Below, piece by piece: positions 1 through 12,600 of a DNA stretch of 64,000 nucleotides. Position 1 is the stretch's first letter. Every line of letters begins with the position of its first letter. The notes below the pieces were generated by a model that saw only the letters and a program-made list of their open reading frames with translations, ran no database searches and was not told the origin of the DNA. The DNA comes from Lagopus muta. Lineage: Eukaryota; Chordata; Aves; Galliformes; Phasianidae. The translations under genes and the position numbers were made by a program. The stretch lies in the NCBI RefSeq assembly GCF_023343835.1, contig NC_064439.1, positions 20,221,433 to 20,285,432 of the forward strand. Direction: 5' to 3'.

Positions 1-3000
1 TGCAGATTTATTCAGAATTTCTCTATCTTTCTATCTGTCACAAGTTTTTTGCAACTTTGAATTATTGGACTTGGTAACTGAATTTAAAACCTAATATGTT
101 TAGCTGTAAGAAGTGGATACAGTAATGGTCAGAATTTTCAGTGACACTTAACATATGATTCTGGGGTTTGCACAAAATTAAAGGGATTAAACATGTCTCT
201 CAGGATTTACAGTATGATGTGAGTCTATAAATAGAAAAGGCTGTAGTTCATCTGCCTACCAAATATTGTTTAAAATGGATATCGAACTTTTAATCTAATT
301 GAAAAAACATGAAGAAAAAATAGTCACGATAAAAATCTGAGGGTACCTTGAGGCTGACTTTTTGGATTTTGTATTGTTAAGAGAAGTTTAGAGGCAACTA
401 AAAGGATTTTTCCACCTTATCTAAACTAAATGAGGACAAAGGGGGGACTGTCCAGAGTACAAACGATGACCTATGAGATTAAAACGAAGTCTCTTTGTTG
501 CAATTTTATCATCACTTGTAAGTGACAAAGTACCGACAGACAGGTTTGTGGCAGCAGCAATATATTTTCTTCAGAGCAGGAAAATCATCAACAAGGTGTC
601 TGTATGTGTGTAGCACTGCTTGAATATGAAAGCAATTTTCTAAAGCCCTGTGGCTTAATTCTATTGTTTTCGTCAAGAGCGAGTATTCTGGATCACGATC
701 TTCAGCAGTGGAATGGGCACACTGTGAAAAATGGATGAGCAAGTTTTTCAAATGACTACTGGACAAGGCTCCAGTACTATCAACTGCAGTATTTGCAGTT
801 ATCTAAAAATAAATTAATTGCTAGCAGGGTTTCAGTACATTTGCTTCTCTGGATTCTGTATACAATTCCCATTAAACTAAAGGGGAAGTGAAGTATGTAA
901 AGGGAATAAAATGGAGAGAGAGGACAAAAAAAGAAGGCATGCTGCACGTAGAGATCAATTATAATCTTTCATTTTATAAATACATTTGTTCTAGTAAAAT
1001 ATTAGCTAGAAATACAAGCAGTGATGGAACTGCTCAAAGTGTAGATAAGATAGGATTATATAAACTATTGCATGATTTGCCTTGAAGAAAACGTAAGTGT
1101 GTGTTCAATATTCATTCTTAGTATCTCCTGAGAAACACTTCAGATTCATGAGAGTCGGTTCTTTATCCTGCAGCAGGACCATATCCTCCAGCATTTGATG
1201 GCAACATAAATTATAAGATTCTTTAATTATTCAGTTCCACACAAGCTGGCCAGCACCTTCATTATCTTCCCATGCAGAGCACCCTCCGACTTAGAGCAAA
1301 GCCCGTCTGTATAGGGCAGGTTGTGTAGACAAGCCGGAAGAATTCTGTTTTTGTGGGCAAATTGAAATAGTTGCTGACTTCTCCATCTACACAAAATCAG
1401 CCACCCCCTACTCACTGCTTTTATCCTAGTAATTAACTTAAATTAACCTTTCATATGGAACTGTGAAGAATACTTGCATTTGATTCTAAAATCCTTCTGA
1501 TATCAAAGAAAAAAATATCTTAGGGACAAGATCAAGCACTGAAAGCTTTTGACTTGAAGTAAAAATTCAAGATGTCAACCCTGATTTAGGTAAGGCATAG
1601 ACTTCACTTTGTACATGTAAGCAGCCTCCTTTCAGGCACAGCAAAATAAAAGCAAGTAGTAGTAAACTAAGGCAAAGTCTGTTAAATTATTTGCACGCTT
1701 AAGCAGAGGCATTTAACCCCAAAACCTCAAAGATATTTAGGTGCCTTAATTCCTCTCAGAAGCTGTGCACTGCTGAGGAACTCTGGAAGTGGGCTTCTCT
1801 GTTAACAGAAGCTAAAATAAAATGGTATTCTATTGTTCTTATATTCATATATATAGACATTATGAACCTGTTATATTGACTCTTGAGTTTAACACTCTGT
1901 ATTTTATGCATTAAAATGATTAGTCTTAAATGATTTTTAAGCTAGATTGTCTAGTTAGAGCAAAAATAATGCCATTAAAATAACACAGTTATTGGAAGTA
2001 CTCATTATTTGTCTATACACAAACTGAAACATAAGGAAACAAAGGAATGCTCATTAGCTCTCTCTGCCACAGCAGTATCACCATTCTACTGAAGACACAC
2101 ATTTCTATTGTTAAAAACCTCATATAGACAGCTCCTTGGGGCCAAAGTATGATGCCCACAAACAAGGTTCAGTGGAAGATCAGTGCACATTCAAGGATAG
2201 GCTCTGCCCAGAGCTTTCTCTACTCCTGCTTTTCTTGGGCAACAAATGTTTACAGCCATTACTTGTCCAAGACGATGAGCAGCCTGTCAGTAGGCGTATG
2301 CTGTTACCTGTTCAGCTGAATTTCCCAAACTGTTACAAGGAGCTGGCAAAGTGAGGGGGACCTGCAGATTGCAAGGTGATGGTGTCTCCCATGCTGGGCC
2401 TGTGTTGGTTGTACTGTGAAATATGTCTGCCTAACCTCCATAAAGAATGGAAAACTACAGCAATCTGTCTTCAACTCCCACTCTAATAAGGTGTGAATAA
2501 TAAATGGCTGAATACAACTATCACAAGTAAGGCTGCTATTTAGGTTAACTATAATAGCAGGCACTAACTACACTAAGGGCCATAAGGACAAATGGAGCTG
2601 TAGGTGTTGTTAAACACTGGTTAAAAGCCTAACTGTCAGCTGGAAAAGAGTATTCTTTATAATTTAAAAAGGGAATTGTGGATACATTTCTGTCTAACTG
2701 CTTTCAATAACAGTAATTTCTGAGACTGTTTGCTGTAACAATAAATACTAAAAGTTTACATGTGCATTATTCCCCTAAATACAAAAATTATATAAAACCA
2801 GTATTACAAATCTTTTTAGCAACTGTTAAAGCCTATTTGAAAACTCCAAGCATTTCTTGAGTTGGATTCACAATTGAATAAGTATAGCTCACGATACAAC
2901 AATAATAACTCTTTTAAAGGCAAATTATGGAAGTGTTTCGTATTATAGAACAAAAATAATGTAGAAGATGTTTTGCAGTGAACTCCAGCCTCAGATCCTT

Positions 3001-3869
3001 CATGTAGATTTCTTAAATTTCCTCAAAACTGAATCCCTCCATGAAAAAATATAGCGAGTCACAGTGTAAACCTCTTAATGGATCACTGAGGTCAGACTCA
3101 TTAGGGCTGAGATTCTGGGAGGGGTTCCAGGAAGATCAGACTATAAACAAGAAAAATAAGTTCATTATTTACAAAGATATTGGCGTTCTGTCTCTTCATT
3201 CAACTACTCCTAACACTGCACATGAGAACTACAGTACTGAAAATACACTGTATCAGGAATGGCAAACAAGATCTATGAACAATTTGTCCCTCCTGTCACT
3301 GTCAAAAGAAGACTCACCAAAGATCAGAAACGAAGCAAAACAGAAGAAAAACCTTACCAAAAAAAAAAAAAAAAAAGCACCCAACCAAACCTAATGGAAA
3401 ACCAACCAACCAACAAGCACCAGGTACTCAGTTCAAACGGCTCGCATATCAAGGGCTAAATGCTCAAGATTTGTGAATTTCAAATTGTGTTATGCAATTC
3501 CTGTTTGAAAATTGGCAATGCATACATATTTCTGTAAGGTATTTGTGAATGTATGAGCCTATTTCTCAATTAAGGTGAAGGTATCTGTACTATATTTGAT
3601 AGAGTTAGGCACTGAAAGCACACAAGTATTTTGTGATAAATCATTTAAAGAATGAAAAAGATTTAAATTCTTACACATTCAAAGAACAGCTAACACAAAC
3701 AATAGTGCTGGAATACTTTGTATTGGCAAGAATTCTACAACATTTGGAATAGGTAAAATAGATGCTCATACAAAGATTTCTGGACCATCAGCTCTGTGGT
3801 GCCTTAAACAATCAAATCACATAATTCCATTCATTCATTCATCGATACCTGAGTGAAAAACTAACTGCC
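1..3869. other. Intergenic DNA, no gene recognised
   Basis: AT-rich sequence with scattered short open frames and no convincing exon. The minus-strand frame at 512-766 is the only one with protein-like composition. A 17-base A run lies near 3360. No recognised repeat was seen. Confidence 0.6.
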
Positions 3870-4360
3870 TTGCCTCCACAGTCCCCACCCAGGATTTTCA
3901 GTTACTCTTTCAAAAGCTTTCATTTTTCCTTAAGTTTTATCCTAAGTTTATTAATTCACGTTTACTCATCTAAACTCACTTGTTTTGAGCCAACAACGCC
4001 CTTCAGTTCAGCCAACTCTTTTCAGTCCCTCTTGCCCATCTTCCTGACATATCTAAAAATAGCAATCATATCCTCTTCCAGCCTACTTTTGGCAAGGCTA
4101 AATAAGCCCTGTTGTGATCTGTTCCCTGATCATCCGGAGACTTTTCTTTGTAATTGCTTCTTTGTTTCAAATTTATTGTACATAAGTGAGCAGAATGACA
4201 TAAGTACAGCAGATGAGATCTCATCAGAGTTTTACAAGATGGCATTCATAATTTTTGCATTCTCTTAGAAATGTTTCACCTTATATATTTTAAGACTGCT
4301 TACATTTCACAGTTTGGGTTACATCATGCTGTTGTGTTCTGTACCAGTGAATAATCACAG
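3870..4360 (-). mobile_element. Ancient CR1/L3-like LINE fragment, antisense
   Basis: The + strand has GGCAAGGCTAAATAAGCCCT, CCTGATCATCCGGAGACTTT, and GATGAGATCTCATCAGAGTT followed by TTACAAGATGGCATTCATA. These match, in order, the reverse complement of older CR1/L3-type elements found in reptiles and birds. It is much more diverged than the other copies here and has no usable frame. Confidence 0.7.
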
Positions 4361-7300
4361 TCCCTTTTAACAGACCTGGCCAATGTCATTATTCTTTGGT
4401 AAACTTAACACTTCCAATTCATTAGAATTATTAAAATCCTTTACGCACATTGTTTTTTTGTTTTATTTAGATGTACTTTTTTGAATGTGTACAATGTTTT
4501 GATGTTTTGTCAGATCTTAGGAGGTGAGGCACTGAGTTACAGAGTTCTACTTTTGTTTGAATGTAAGGTACTCTATATACGAATATTGCCACTTTGTGAT
4601 GAGAATCAGTCTCAGCATTCACACACCTCTACACTTTGGGCATTTTGCCCAGCATTGCTCCTGGCATGGAGAAAATGATGTTTTAATATTACAGCCATTT
4701 TTCCTATAACACTAAAACCACTGGATTCTTGGAATGTATTTTCTGTTCACAGAAAAGTGGGACAATAAAATGAGTGTAACCCTGCATAAGTGGTCAGAAA
4801 CTGATCGCACAGAGCTTGTGCATTTTCAGAGGCAAAGCCTTATCAACGGAGGCATGGAAGCTCTAGCTGCTATTGTGCAGAAACATACACATATACATTG
4901 ACTGCTTATATGCACCACTGACTGCAGTGGGACCGAACGTATGTGTAAAGCTCAGCATGATCAGAGTCTGCCTGCTTCAGACTCACCTGTGATCCTGACT
5001 GGCCCTCTAGGTTCTCAGTAATTAGTAAGAGATCACTGTAGTGAGTTATGCACTCAAAAATATTTTTCTATACTAAGATATTTCTCTGTTCTCCCAACTA
5101 ACACACATTTTGAATTTCTACTAAATGCACTGGACTGGGTTACTGTTTATACTTGGGCTGCATCTTCGTGTGCTTGATTTCCCAACTGCTCTTGCTAATG
5201 CTCAGGAAATGCCCAGGTTGATGTTGTTTGCATTTTTATAGCACTGGTAGCAAAGAGGAAAGGGATAATGAGAAGGAAAGGGGTCATTTATCAAGACGGA
5301 GAATTAAAAGCAAGACTTTAACAAAAATATATTTGGGTTAAGATTTTAAATGGCATTTGCCTGAATTGTCTAGGATCCAATTTCCATCTGCAATATCCTC
5401 CTGTGGCCAGAAGGCTTATACAATGCATTTTACACTGTGATTTTCCTTGTATTATGAGGGGGGAGTTATTTCAGATTCTACTGTGCTTCCATAGTTTCAA
5501 AGCTGAGTCTTAACCTTTCAATCTGCTTATTAATACTCACGTCATGGCTCCTGTTGAGAAAGAGGTTTAGTGTCACTGTCCTCAATCAGTGTCCTTTCAT
5601 TCACTTTCATTAAGAACCATGTTTTCCTGACAAAGGATAACAAATGGACACTGTGGGTCCCTAATGTTCTTTCTGACTACAGAGCCTGCACCATTTCTCT
5701 GAAGCAATGGCAATTATTTGTCATTTTAATATGACTTGGCAAGGAGATCCAAAAACATATGACCATTATTCATCAATATGTATATCTTGTGCTTGCATTA
5801 ATATTAGAATATCATTACTATTACCCTGACATTGTATGAGCTAGATAAAATTACATCATGTAAAAAATGTATTACACTATGTTCAGCTATATCTGTACAG
5901 CGAGGCGAAAGCAATTTAAAGACCTGTAGCAGCTCTGGGCTGAATGCTGCAATTTATTCTGATTAGTAGTGAAGCCCCTTTGCCTGTGTATTAATGACAC
6001 ATATTTCAGTGTTGCTCCACTGTTGATTGGAAACAGCATAGTTCTCTGTTACTATTGTTAGCAAACATACATGATGATTCCATCCGTTTTCTTTGTTTGT
6101 AAAATCCCACACTATTTAATACTCAGGCATTCCTGGTGCATCATTAAAAATTCAATTTATGCTAGTTTCAGAGAATGACACAGCCATGTTTCATCCATTT
6201 TGTCTACTTCTTTTTTGTCGCTACTGTTTTTGTGCCAGCTATTGCACACGTATCTATAAGCTGAGCTTAAATGTAATAATAGAGCCCAGTGCTAAGCTCA
6301 CTATCATTTTTCTTAGAGGAATTAAAGAGTTGTGCTTATGCCAATGACAGCTAGATTCAGATCAAAATTTATTGATAAAGCCAGAGACATACTACTGCTA
6401 CCCGACACTGCTGAGAATGGTATTAAATGTGGATGGTGAAAATATCCTCATAATATTTAAATATTTTTCTTCTCATTTCTATCCACCTGAAAGAAGTAGC
6501 ATTGCTGTATGAAAAACGTGAGTTAGAAAAGTTTAGGAGAAAAAGTTCTGTAATAAATTCAGTGGCAATAGGTTCTATTCAAACAGGTTGTTAGCCTTCA
6601 CTGTGGTGTTAATTTGGGTTATTTCTTCCAAGAGAGTCTAACTTGAGGGGAAAAGACCCCATCATGAAGTAATATTTGAGTAATTACATTTCCCAAGTGA
6701 GATTTTTGCATGACATTAAAAAAGCTTCAAAGCCTATGTTCCCTTGCACTTAGCAAAGCAGCAAGTTCAGACACTTAAAGGCACTTCTCTGGCAAATTGT
6801 TGGAGAATATAATTAATAACTAAACAGCAACAGCAAAAATGATCAGAGGTGATGGTTAAGGCACATTGCTCTGAAATACTGAAAATGAGCAAAAAAATAG
6901 GTGTACCATGAATCCGCATGACACTCTGGTTTGTTTAGTAGCTGACAAATTGCATGAACTCGGTATTTCACCTATTCCCCTCCCAGCTGTGTAAAAATGT
7001 GTATGTTAATCTGCTTACCAAATTGTATGTGCAAGATTTGTTCAGGTCACTTAACCCAAGTATTTCAGCCTTTCCATTCAATTGGCCTGGACTAATTGGT
7101 GATCTCCTAAGGGCACAGAACTCTTCCCTTTGCTTATTCTTCTTGCCTTTCGCTTAGAAACAAAAGCTATATAATTTTATCTCTCTTATATGATTTATCC
7201 ATTAATTCCTATTTGCTCCACATTTAACATCAGTTTTGTATTGGATAATTCTGATAAAAGTGGGTTAAATTTAAAAATGTAAAACCTTCACACAATATGT

Positions 7301-10180
7301 ATCCTACCCCTCAACACGTATCCTATTGTAAACACAACTGTGTCCTTACATTAATACCTGTTCTACAGAGGGATCCACTGTGATCACTTGAATGCTTTCT
7401 TAGTAGTCAGAAGAAGAGAGTTGCTGCTGTTTGAATGTCTTCGCCTATGTGACAAGCAGGCATTCCAGGCAGATGAGTAGGCCTGGCCAGCACAGAAACA
7501 AATGCCATGTGCGGATGGGGAGCAGCAGGATCAGCAAAGGTGTCAGCACTACAGAGATCACACAGCAGTGCAGAGCAAGCAAATTGCCATCTGGACTGCT
7601 CTGTCTGAAACATAGCTTTTTGTGAAGATTATAGGGGATTCCACAGGCATGTGACTCCTCCTGCACTGTGAAACCAGTACTGTGATTTCCTATTTTTTGT
7701 TAAGCATGGGAAAGATTTAGATAAATCAGGTTGGAATTGTTTCTTTAGAAGCCACAAAGATTAGCTTAGATTACTCACAACGTAACTGAGCTGCTCTAAA
7801 ACTCTGCCAGGGATTGATGTATACAGAAAGAGAGAGGAAACAGAAAAATATTGAGCAACGCTATTCCTATCCCAAAACTTGGGGATACCAAGAACCACTC
7901 TGTAAAACATGAGAATCAGATGAATGACAAAATAATGAAATAGTCTGAAAGAAAGGGGAGAAAAAATGGAAAATGTAGCACAATTAAGACTATCGCCCTT
8001 ACATTACTACAGCTATACTACAAAGCACAGAAAGAAAACATTCTAATACATAGATACATTTGATGCTTTACTTACAAATCTTTAAAAATCAAGTTAGTTA
8101 CCTTTTTTTTTGTTGGTGCTTTGTTTTTGTTTTAAACAAAAATACAGAACAAGTTGCAAAAAAGTAACTTTCTGGAAAAATGTTCTTGGAGGACCTGAGC
8201 AGCACCTGAAAGAGTAAGTTCCCTGCTGGAAAATAATATCCCCAAACTAGCCTAGCAAATAAAATAAAATATGTTGTACAGCCTTGATTAATACCCCAGC
8301 CTGATTCAACTCCACTGTCAGAGCTATTGGTGTGATGGCAGGAAAGGCAAATGGCTTGAAGAGAGCACTGTTGATGGAGAGGCTGGATGTACTACTGAAA
8401 AAAATATATACATGCAATGCAGTAAAATAAACCTCATGTAAGGTGGTGAGTAATTGCACACACACACACACATACGTATATACACATATAATTCTCACTG
8501 CATTTTTGTTTCTCTTCTCCTCTTCTCTCTTAGTAAATACTTTATATCCATGAGTTCTGCTTTGTTTCCAGTTCTTTCCCTCAACCCACCTGGGGGGAGT
8601 GAGCAAAAGCTGAGTGGTGCTTAGTTGCCTGCCAGGTTAAACCACACCATCTGCACGTTTGTTTAACTGCTCAGAACCCAGCAGCATCTTTTCATCCTGT
8701 TTCACTGGACAGGGCCCACAGGAATACACTCTCCATGTGCCTGACAGCTACCAGCAGTAGCCTGAAAAAACAAACTTTTTGGGAAACTACAAACACTGTC
8801 CACAAACATTTGAAGAATATTAAGAACTGTTCCTGAAGATAATCTACAATAAATACTGATCTGATGTTTAAAGTCTGGAAAAATATGGAAACAATATAAG
8901 AAATCCCTGAATGCATGGAAGAGTTTGGAATAAACACAAGCTTGGAATAAAGTAATAGCTTTGCTGCTAAGGACTTCCTTTAAAATGAGACCAAATAAAT
9001 GAGTGGAGAATGAAATAGAAGAATTTTGGTATTTGATATTTTGATTTTGGTAATTTGGGTGTTCTGCTTCATCACTTGATCAATTTCTATACTGTCAATT
9101 GAGAAAACCAAGATGTAAAAAGAATAGGGATATATACACAGCACTGAGGCTTATATTAAAATAGAGATATCATTTAATAATTTTTAGTCTTTTTTTTCCT
9201 GCTTCTTGGATCTATCACATCCACTGTCATTTATCACATTTTCCATCATGTGATTTTATGTGAAACTGAGACAGTGATTCTCAGCCTTCTTTATTTGTGT
9301 TAGCAACAACAAAAACCAGAAAACTGACACTTTTGTCCCCTTTTCGTATTCCCAAGCAGTAGTAGGGAAAGGAGATGGAAGGGAAGAATATTATCTTGCA
9401 CATTTCAAACCTGCAAATTCTGTCTACTGTATTTTTGTTGCTGCTGTATTCTTTCTGTGAAGTCAAACGTATCCTGAGAAGTCAACTGACCCTTCACAGA
9501 AGCAGGGTATCCCACATAGCACAGTGCTTCAAAATCTGTTCTCAAAAAATAGTTACTGTCCTTGACCACTTTTTGGGAAGGACAGAAAAAATGTATTTAG
9601 CTTTCCTAAGCAATAGCAAAAGCTAATCAAACTCACTTTTATTTCCTTTCGCAGCATCTGTGTTGCTTTCTGATGAGGACTGCTGCCCACTGGCATCTTA
9701 ATCCAATCCTAAGAGATTCCCCACAGGATATCTGGGTACACTGAGACAGTGACTTCATGTTAACTAACCACCAGAACTTAGATTGCAGAATCCTACTCAT
9801 ACTTGTCCTGGGCAGCTGACATTTTTTGATAAATATTTTTCATAAAGAAATTTTTAACAGTACAGAAACATATGGAATAGTAAAATCATTTTACCTAAAG
9901 GGAGATTTTCCAACATAAAGATGTGTGGGAATTTTATCCCATTCTAAGCTCTCTTCAAATAGATATATTATGTATAACAATGTCTACAGCTTGTCAGTGA
10001 TACACTTATGAATGGAAACCGTATGGACGATGTTTATATCAGATTACAACTGAATGTAATCTGACCTTGAAGTACAGAGAGCTCTGGAGGATGTTCTCAG
10101 AGATGGCAGGAAACAGTTTTTTAAGGAGGGATGGGTGGCGCTTGTCATGAGGTATAACTCATTTTATATTTGGTATGCAA
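4361..10180. other. Intergenic DNA, possible conserved non-coding stretch
   Basis: No exon or young repeat was recognised. About 5680-6130 has the look of vertebrate conserved non-coding DNA: unique and AT-rich with homeodomain-type TAATTA/ATTAAT cores, including TGTGTATTAATGACACA near 5975. This is a guess from composition only. Confidence 0.5.
8457..8472. repeat. (CA)8 microsatellite
   Basis: Eight CA units followed by an alternating purine-pyrimidine tail (TACGTATATACACATATA). Confidence 0.9.
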
Positions 10181-10257
10181 TTATAATAATAATCATCATC
10201 ATAAGTAATCATCATCATCATCATCATCATAAGTAATAATAATCATAATAATAATGA
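10181..10257. repeat. Imperfect AAT/ATC trinucleotide microsatellite
   Basis: AATAAT blocks flank an uninterrupted run of about seven ATC units, with AAGTAAT interruptions. It lies directly upstream of the promoter-like module. Confidence 0.95.
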
Positions 10258-10261
10258 ATGG

Positions 10262-10480
10262 GAACTGAATCAGGGCCTGAACCTCTGATTGATCACCTGA
10301 GGCGAGCACCAAGTCAGCCACAAGAGCACAGGTGAAGGCAATTCACCTGTGCTGCTGGAAGGAGTGGAGCCTGGCTGCACCTTTCCTAGACCTATTTAAG
10401 AGCTGACCACCAGTGGGGAAGGATTTTTTCTGGAGATCCCCTGCTCTGGAGTTTCATAGCAAGCCCAGGATATGGGTAAG
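10262..10480 (+). other. Unassigned promoter-like module, possibly a repeat or solo LTR
   Basis: A GC-richer block in AT-rich DNA has a CACCTG E-box (10294-10299) and a perfect hairpin with arms AGCACAGGTGAA / TTCACCTGTGCT (10325-10336, 10342-10353). A TATA-like TATTTAA (10393-10399) and a donor-like GGGTAAGC near 10476 follow. The order resembles an upstream element, TATA box and leader, as in an LTR or promoter. I cannot name the family. The block is flanked by similar AATAATCATCAT...AAG sequences. Confidence 0.45.
10325..10353. repeat. Perfect 12-base-arm inverted repeat containing E-boxes
   Basis: AGCACAGGTGAA and TTCACCTGTGCT are exact reverse complements around GGCAA. Each arm contains an E-box core (CAGGTG / CACCTG), so the site is dyad symmetric. 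Confidence 0.92.
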
Positions 10481-11944
10481 CATTTTATCTATTCTGTTTT
10501 GGTACAATAACTGTGTAGCCAAGCTCTCTGGTATATGTCATAACTGTAACATCTGTACATTCATTAATTATACAAATAATCATCATAAGAATGCTCAGTA
10601 CTGCTAAATTCTGTCAGCAATATATGCTTTCTGAGAATTTATGGCTTCTATTCCATCGCTTGGGGAAGGAGATTCCAAAGCTATTGTCCCAAGCAAGGTG
10701 TTCTAACAGACTAATCATGCTAGTTACTGGGGAAGAAATATCCAAGCCACATGTTTTCAAAAATCTGCTTTGGTAACTTAGCTAAAGACTGAAGTAAAAG
10801 CAGAATGCATAATAAATTATATTAACGTTAAAATGTCATTTTGGCTCTGGTTGATTAAACAAGTGACTTAGGAATTCTGGTTAAGGTCAAACTAGCCTTG
10901 TAATTGCTAACCTAGTAATATTGTTGTAGTCAAAAACTCCCAGGTAAAGGTAAATATTCCAGCTGATTGCAGCACCTGTGTTGAGACAGCCCACCCAGGC
11001 TAACGCTTGTCAGTTTGTAGTGAACTTTTTTTCTCCTAATGTGAAACTAGTCAAATGTTTTGGTATAATTCGAGATCATATGCAGACTGAATACAAGTTC
11101 AGTACAAAACAGCCCATAGAAGACAATTTGCAGGATGTTCACAGGTCATGGATTTTCCTGAGGATGGTAATGAGATGGTTGGCAACTGCAGCTCAGTCTC
11201 TCCTTGCTCCAGTCCATAACAGTACTTATATCTTCACCCTTACTTGGTGATATTTAAAACTTATTCCATCCATTGAAACTAGTCTAAGATGCTGACATCA
11301 GTTACTTTTTCCAGTGGTAGTACTGTTGGGCCATGACTACACAGTGCTATGATGACAGGACTTTGAACTGACTGTAGTTTTCCATCTTACATTTTACTTG
11401 AAAATTTATTTGTCCAGATATTTCTGTTTTAAAAAATATATATAATTTTTTTTTCTCCCAAGTCAATTCTGCTTTCAAACAAATTATAAGATTATAAGTA
11501 TATTTTCATGCTATCTGCTAGAATTAAAGGCATGCAAGGACACTAACATTGAAATTTCCTTCTAGAAATGTAGACTGAGAAACAGCATATGGTGACTATG
11601 AAGCATAATTTTTGCAACTACTGGGACTTCCTTAAACTTCAAGAAACTGGAAAATTTAATCAGTGCTGCCCTTCATTGTTGAACTTCTTTCTTTTTCAGT
11701 TCCAAGGGTGCAGTTAAAAGTTGACATCTAACAAACAATAGTGATTCTATACAGATGTAATAGCAAGACTTTTGCCTGTTAGTCAGTTTTCATCATGAGG
11801 ATCTTGAATGGCTCTTTGGCACCTGTAACTGAGCTCAAAAATTTCTTTTGCCAAGGAGTAAAACAGTGGATAGCAAAAATCTGGAAGTGAAGCTGTACAA
11901 TACTACAAAACTGTGGTTTTACAGAAAGGTGTTTGTAATATTTC
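10481..11944. other. Intergenic DNA, nothing recognised
   Basis: AT-rich unique-looking DNA. The plus-strand frame at 10978-11250 has no family resemblance and no good flanking splice sites. It is regarded as chance. Confidence 0.55.
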
Positions 11945-12316
11945 CTGTACAATACCATAAATAAGCTCTTCTGCATGCTAGTACGGAACTTCCTATGTTC
12001 AAATTCTAGGCCATGGCTCCTTGTTGTATCACTACACACCACTGAGAAGAGCCTGGCCTCATTCATTTGCCTCCCATCTCCCTTCAGTTATTTATAAACA
12101 TTAATCAGATCTCCCTTCAGTCGTCTTTTCCCCAAGCTTAACAGACTCAGATTACTCAGCCTTTCCTCATACAGGAGATGCTCCAGACCCTTAACTCATC
12201 CAGACTCATCTTTGTGGCTGGACTCCTTCTAGGAGTTCCTTGTCTTTTCTGTAACTGGGGAGCCCAGAAGTGGACACAGTAGAGGAGGAGGATTGTCTTC
12301 CTCATGCTGCTTGCCA

Positions 12317-12347
<31 letters not shown>

Positions 12348-12600
12348 TGCACCCCAGGATACTGTTGGCCTTCTTGGCCGTAAGGGCACCCAGGTCCTTT
12401 TCTCCAGAGAAGAGCTCCTCTCTAGCAGATCAGTCCTTAACCTGTACTGAAGCATGTGGTTATTCCTCCTCAAACTCTATCCTTGCTCTTGTTAAACCTC
12501 ATCAGGTTCCTCCTCACCCAACTCTCCATTCTGTCCAGGTCTTGTTGAATAGTAGCACAGCCTTCCAGTGTGCTACCATAAAAAAATATTTTAAAGTTGC
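11945..12600 (-). mobile_element. CR1 LINE fragment, antisense, with reverse-transcriptase remnant
   Basis: The + strand reads as reverse-complemented CR1 from the 3' UTR (GTACGGAACTTCCTATGTTC) into ORF2 (AATGCACCCCAGGATACTGT, GTTAAACCTCATCAGGTTCC). On the minus strand 12470-12655 still reads LDRMESWVRRNLMRFNKSKD, the conserved CR1 reverse-transcriptase C-terminal stretch, and RNNHMLQYRL continues in another frame. It is a pseudogene fragment with a 28-base T run at 12320-12347. Confidence 0.93.
12320..12347. repeat. Poly(T) run inside an antisense CR1
   Basis: About 28 T residues sit just before AATGCACCCCAGGATACTG, where CR1 normally has a short T stretch on this strand. Confidence 0.85.
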
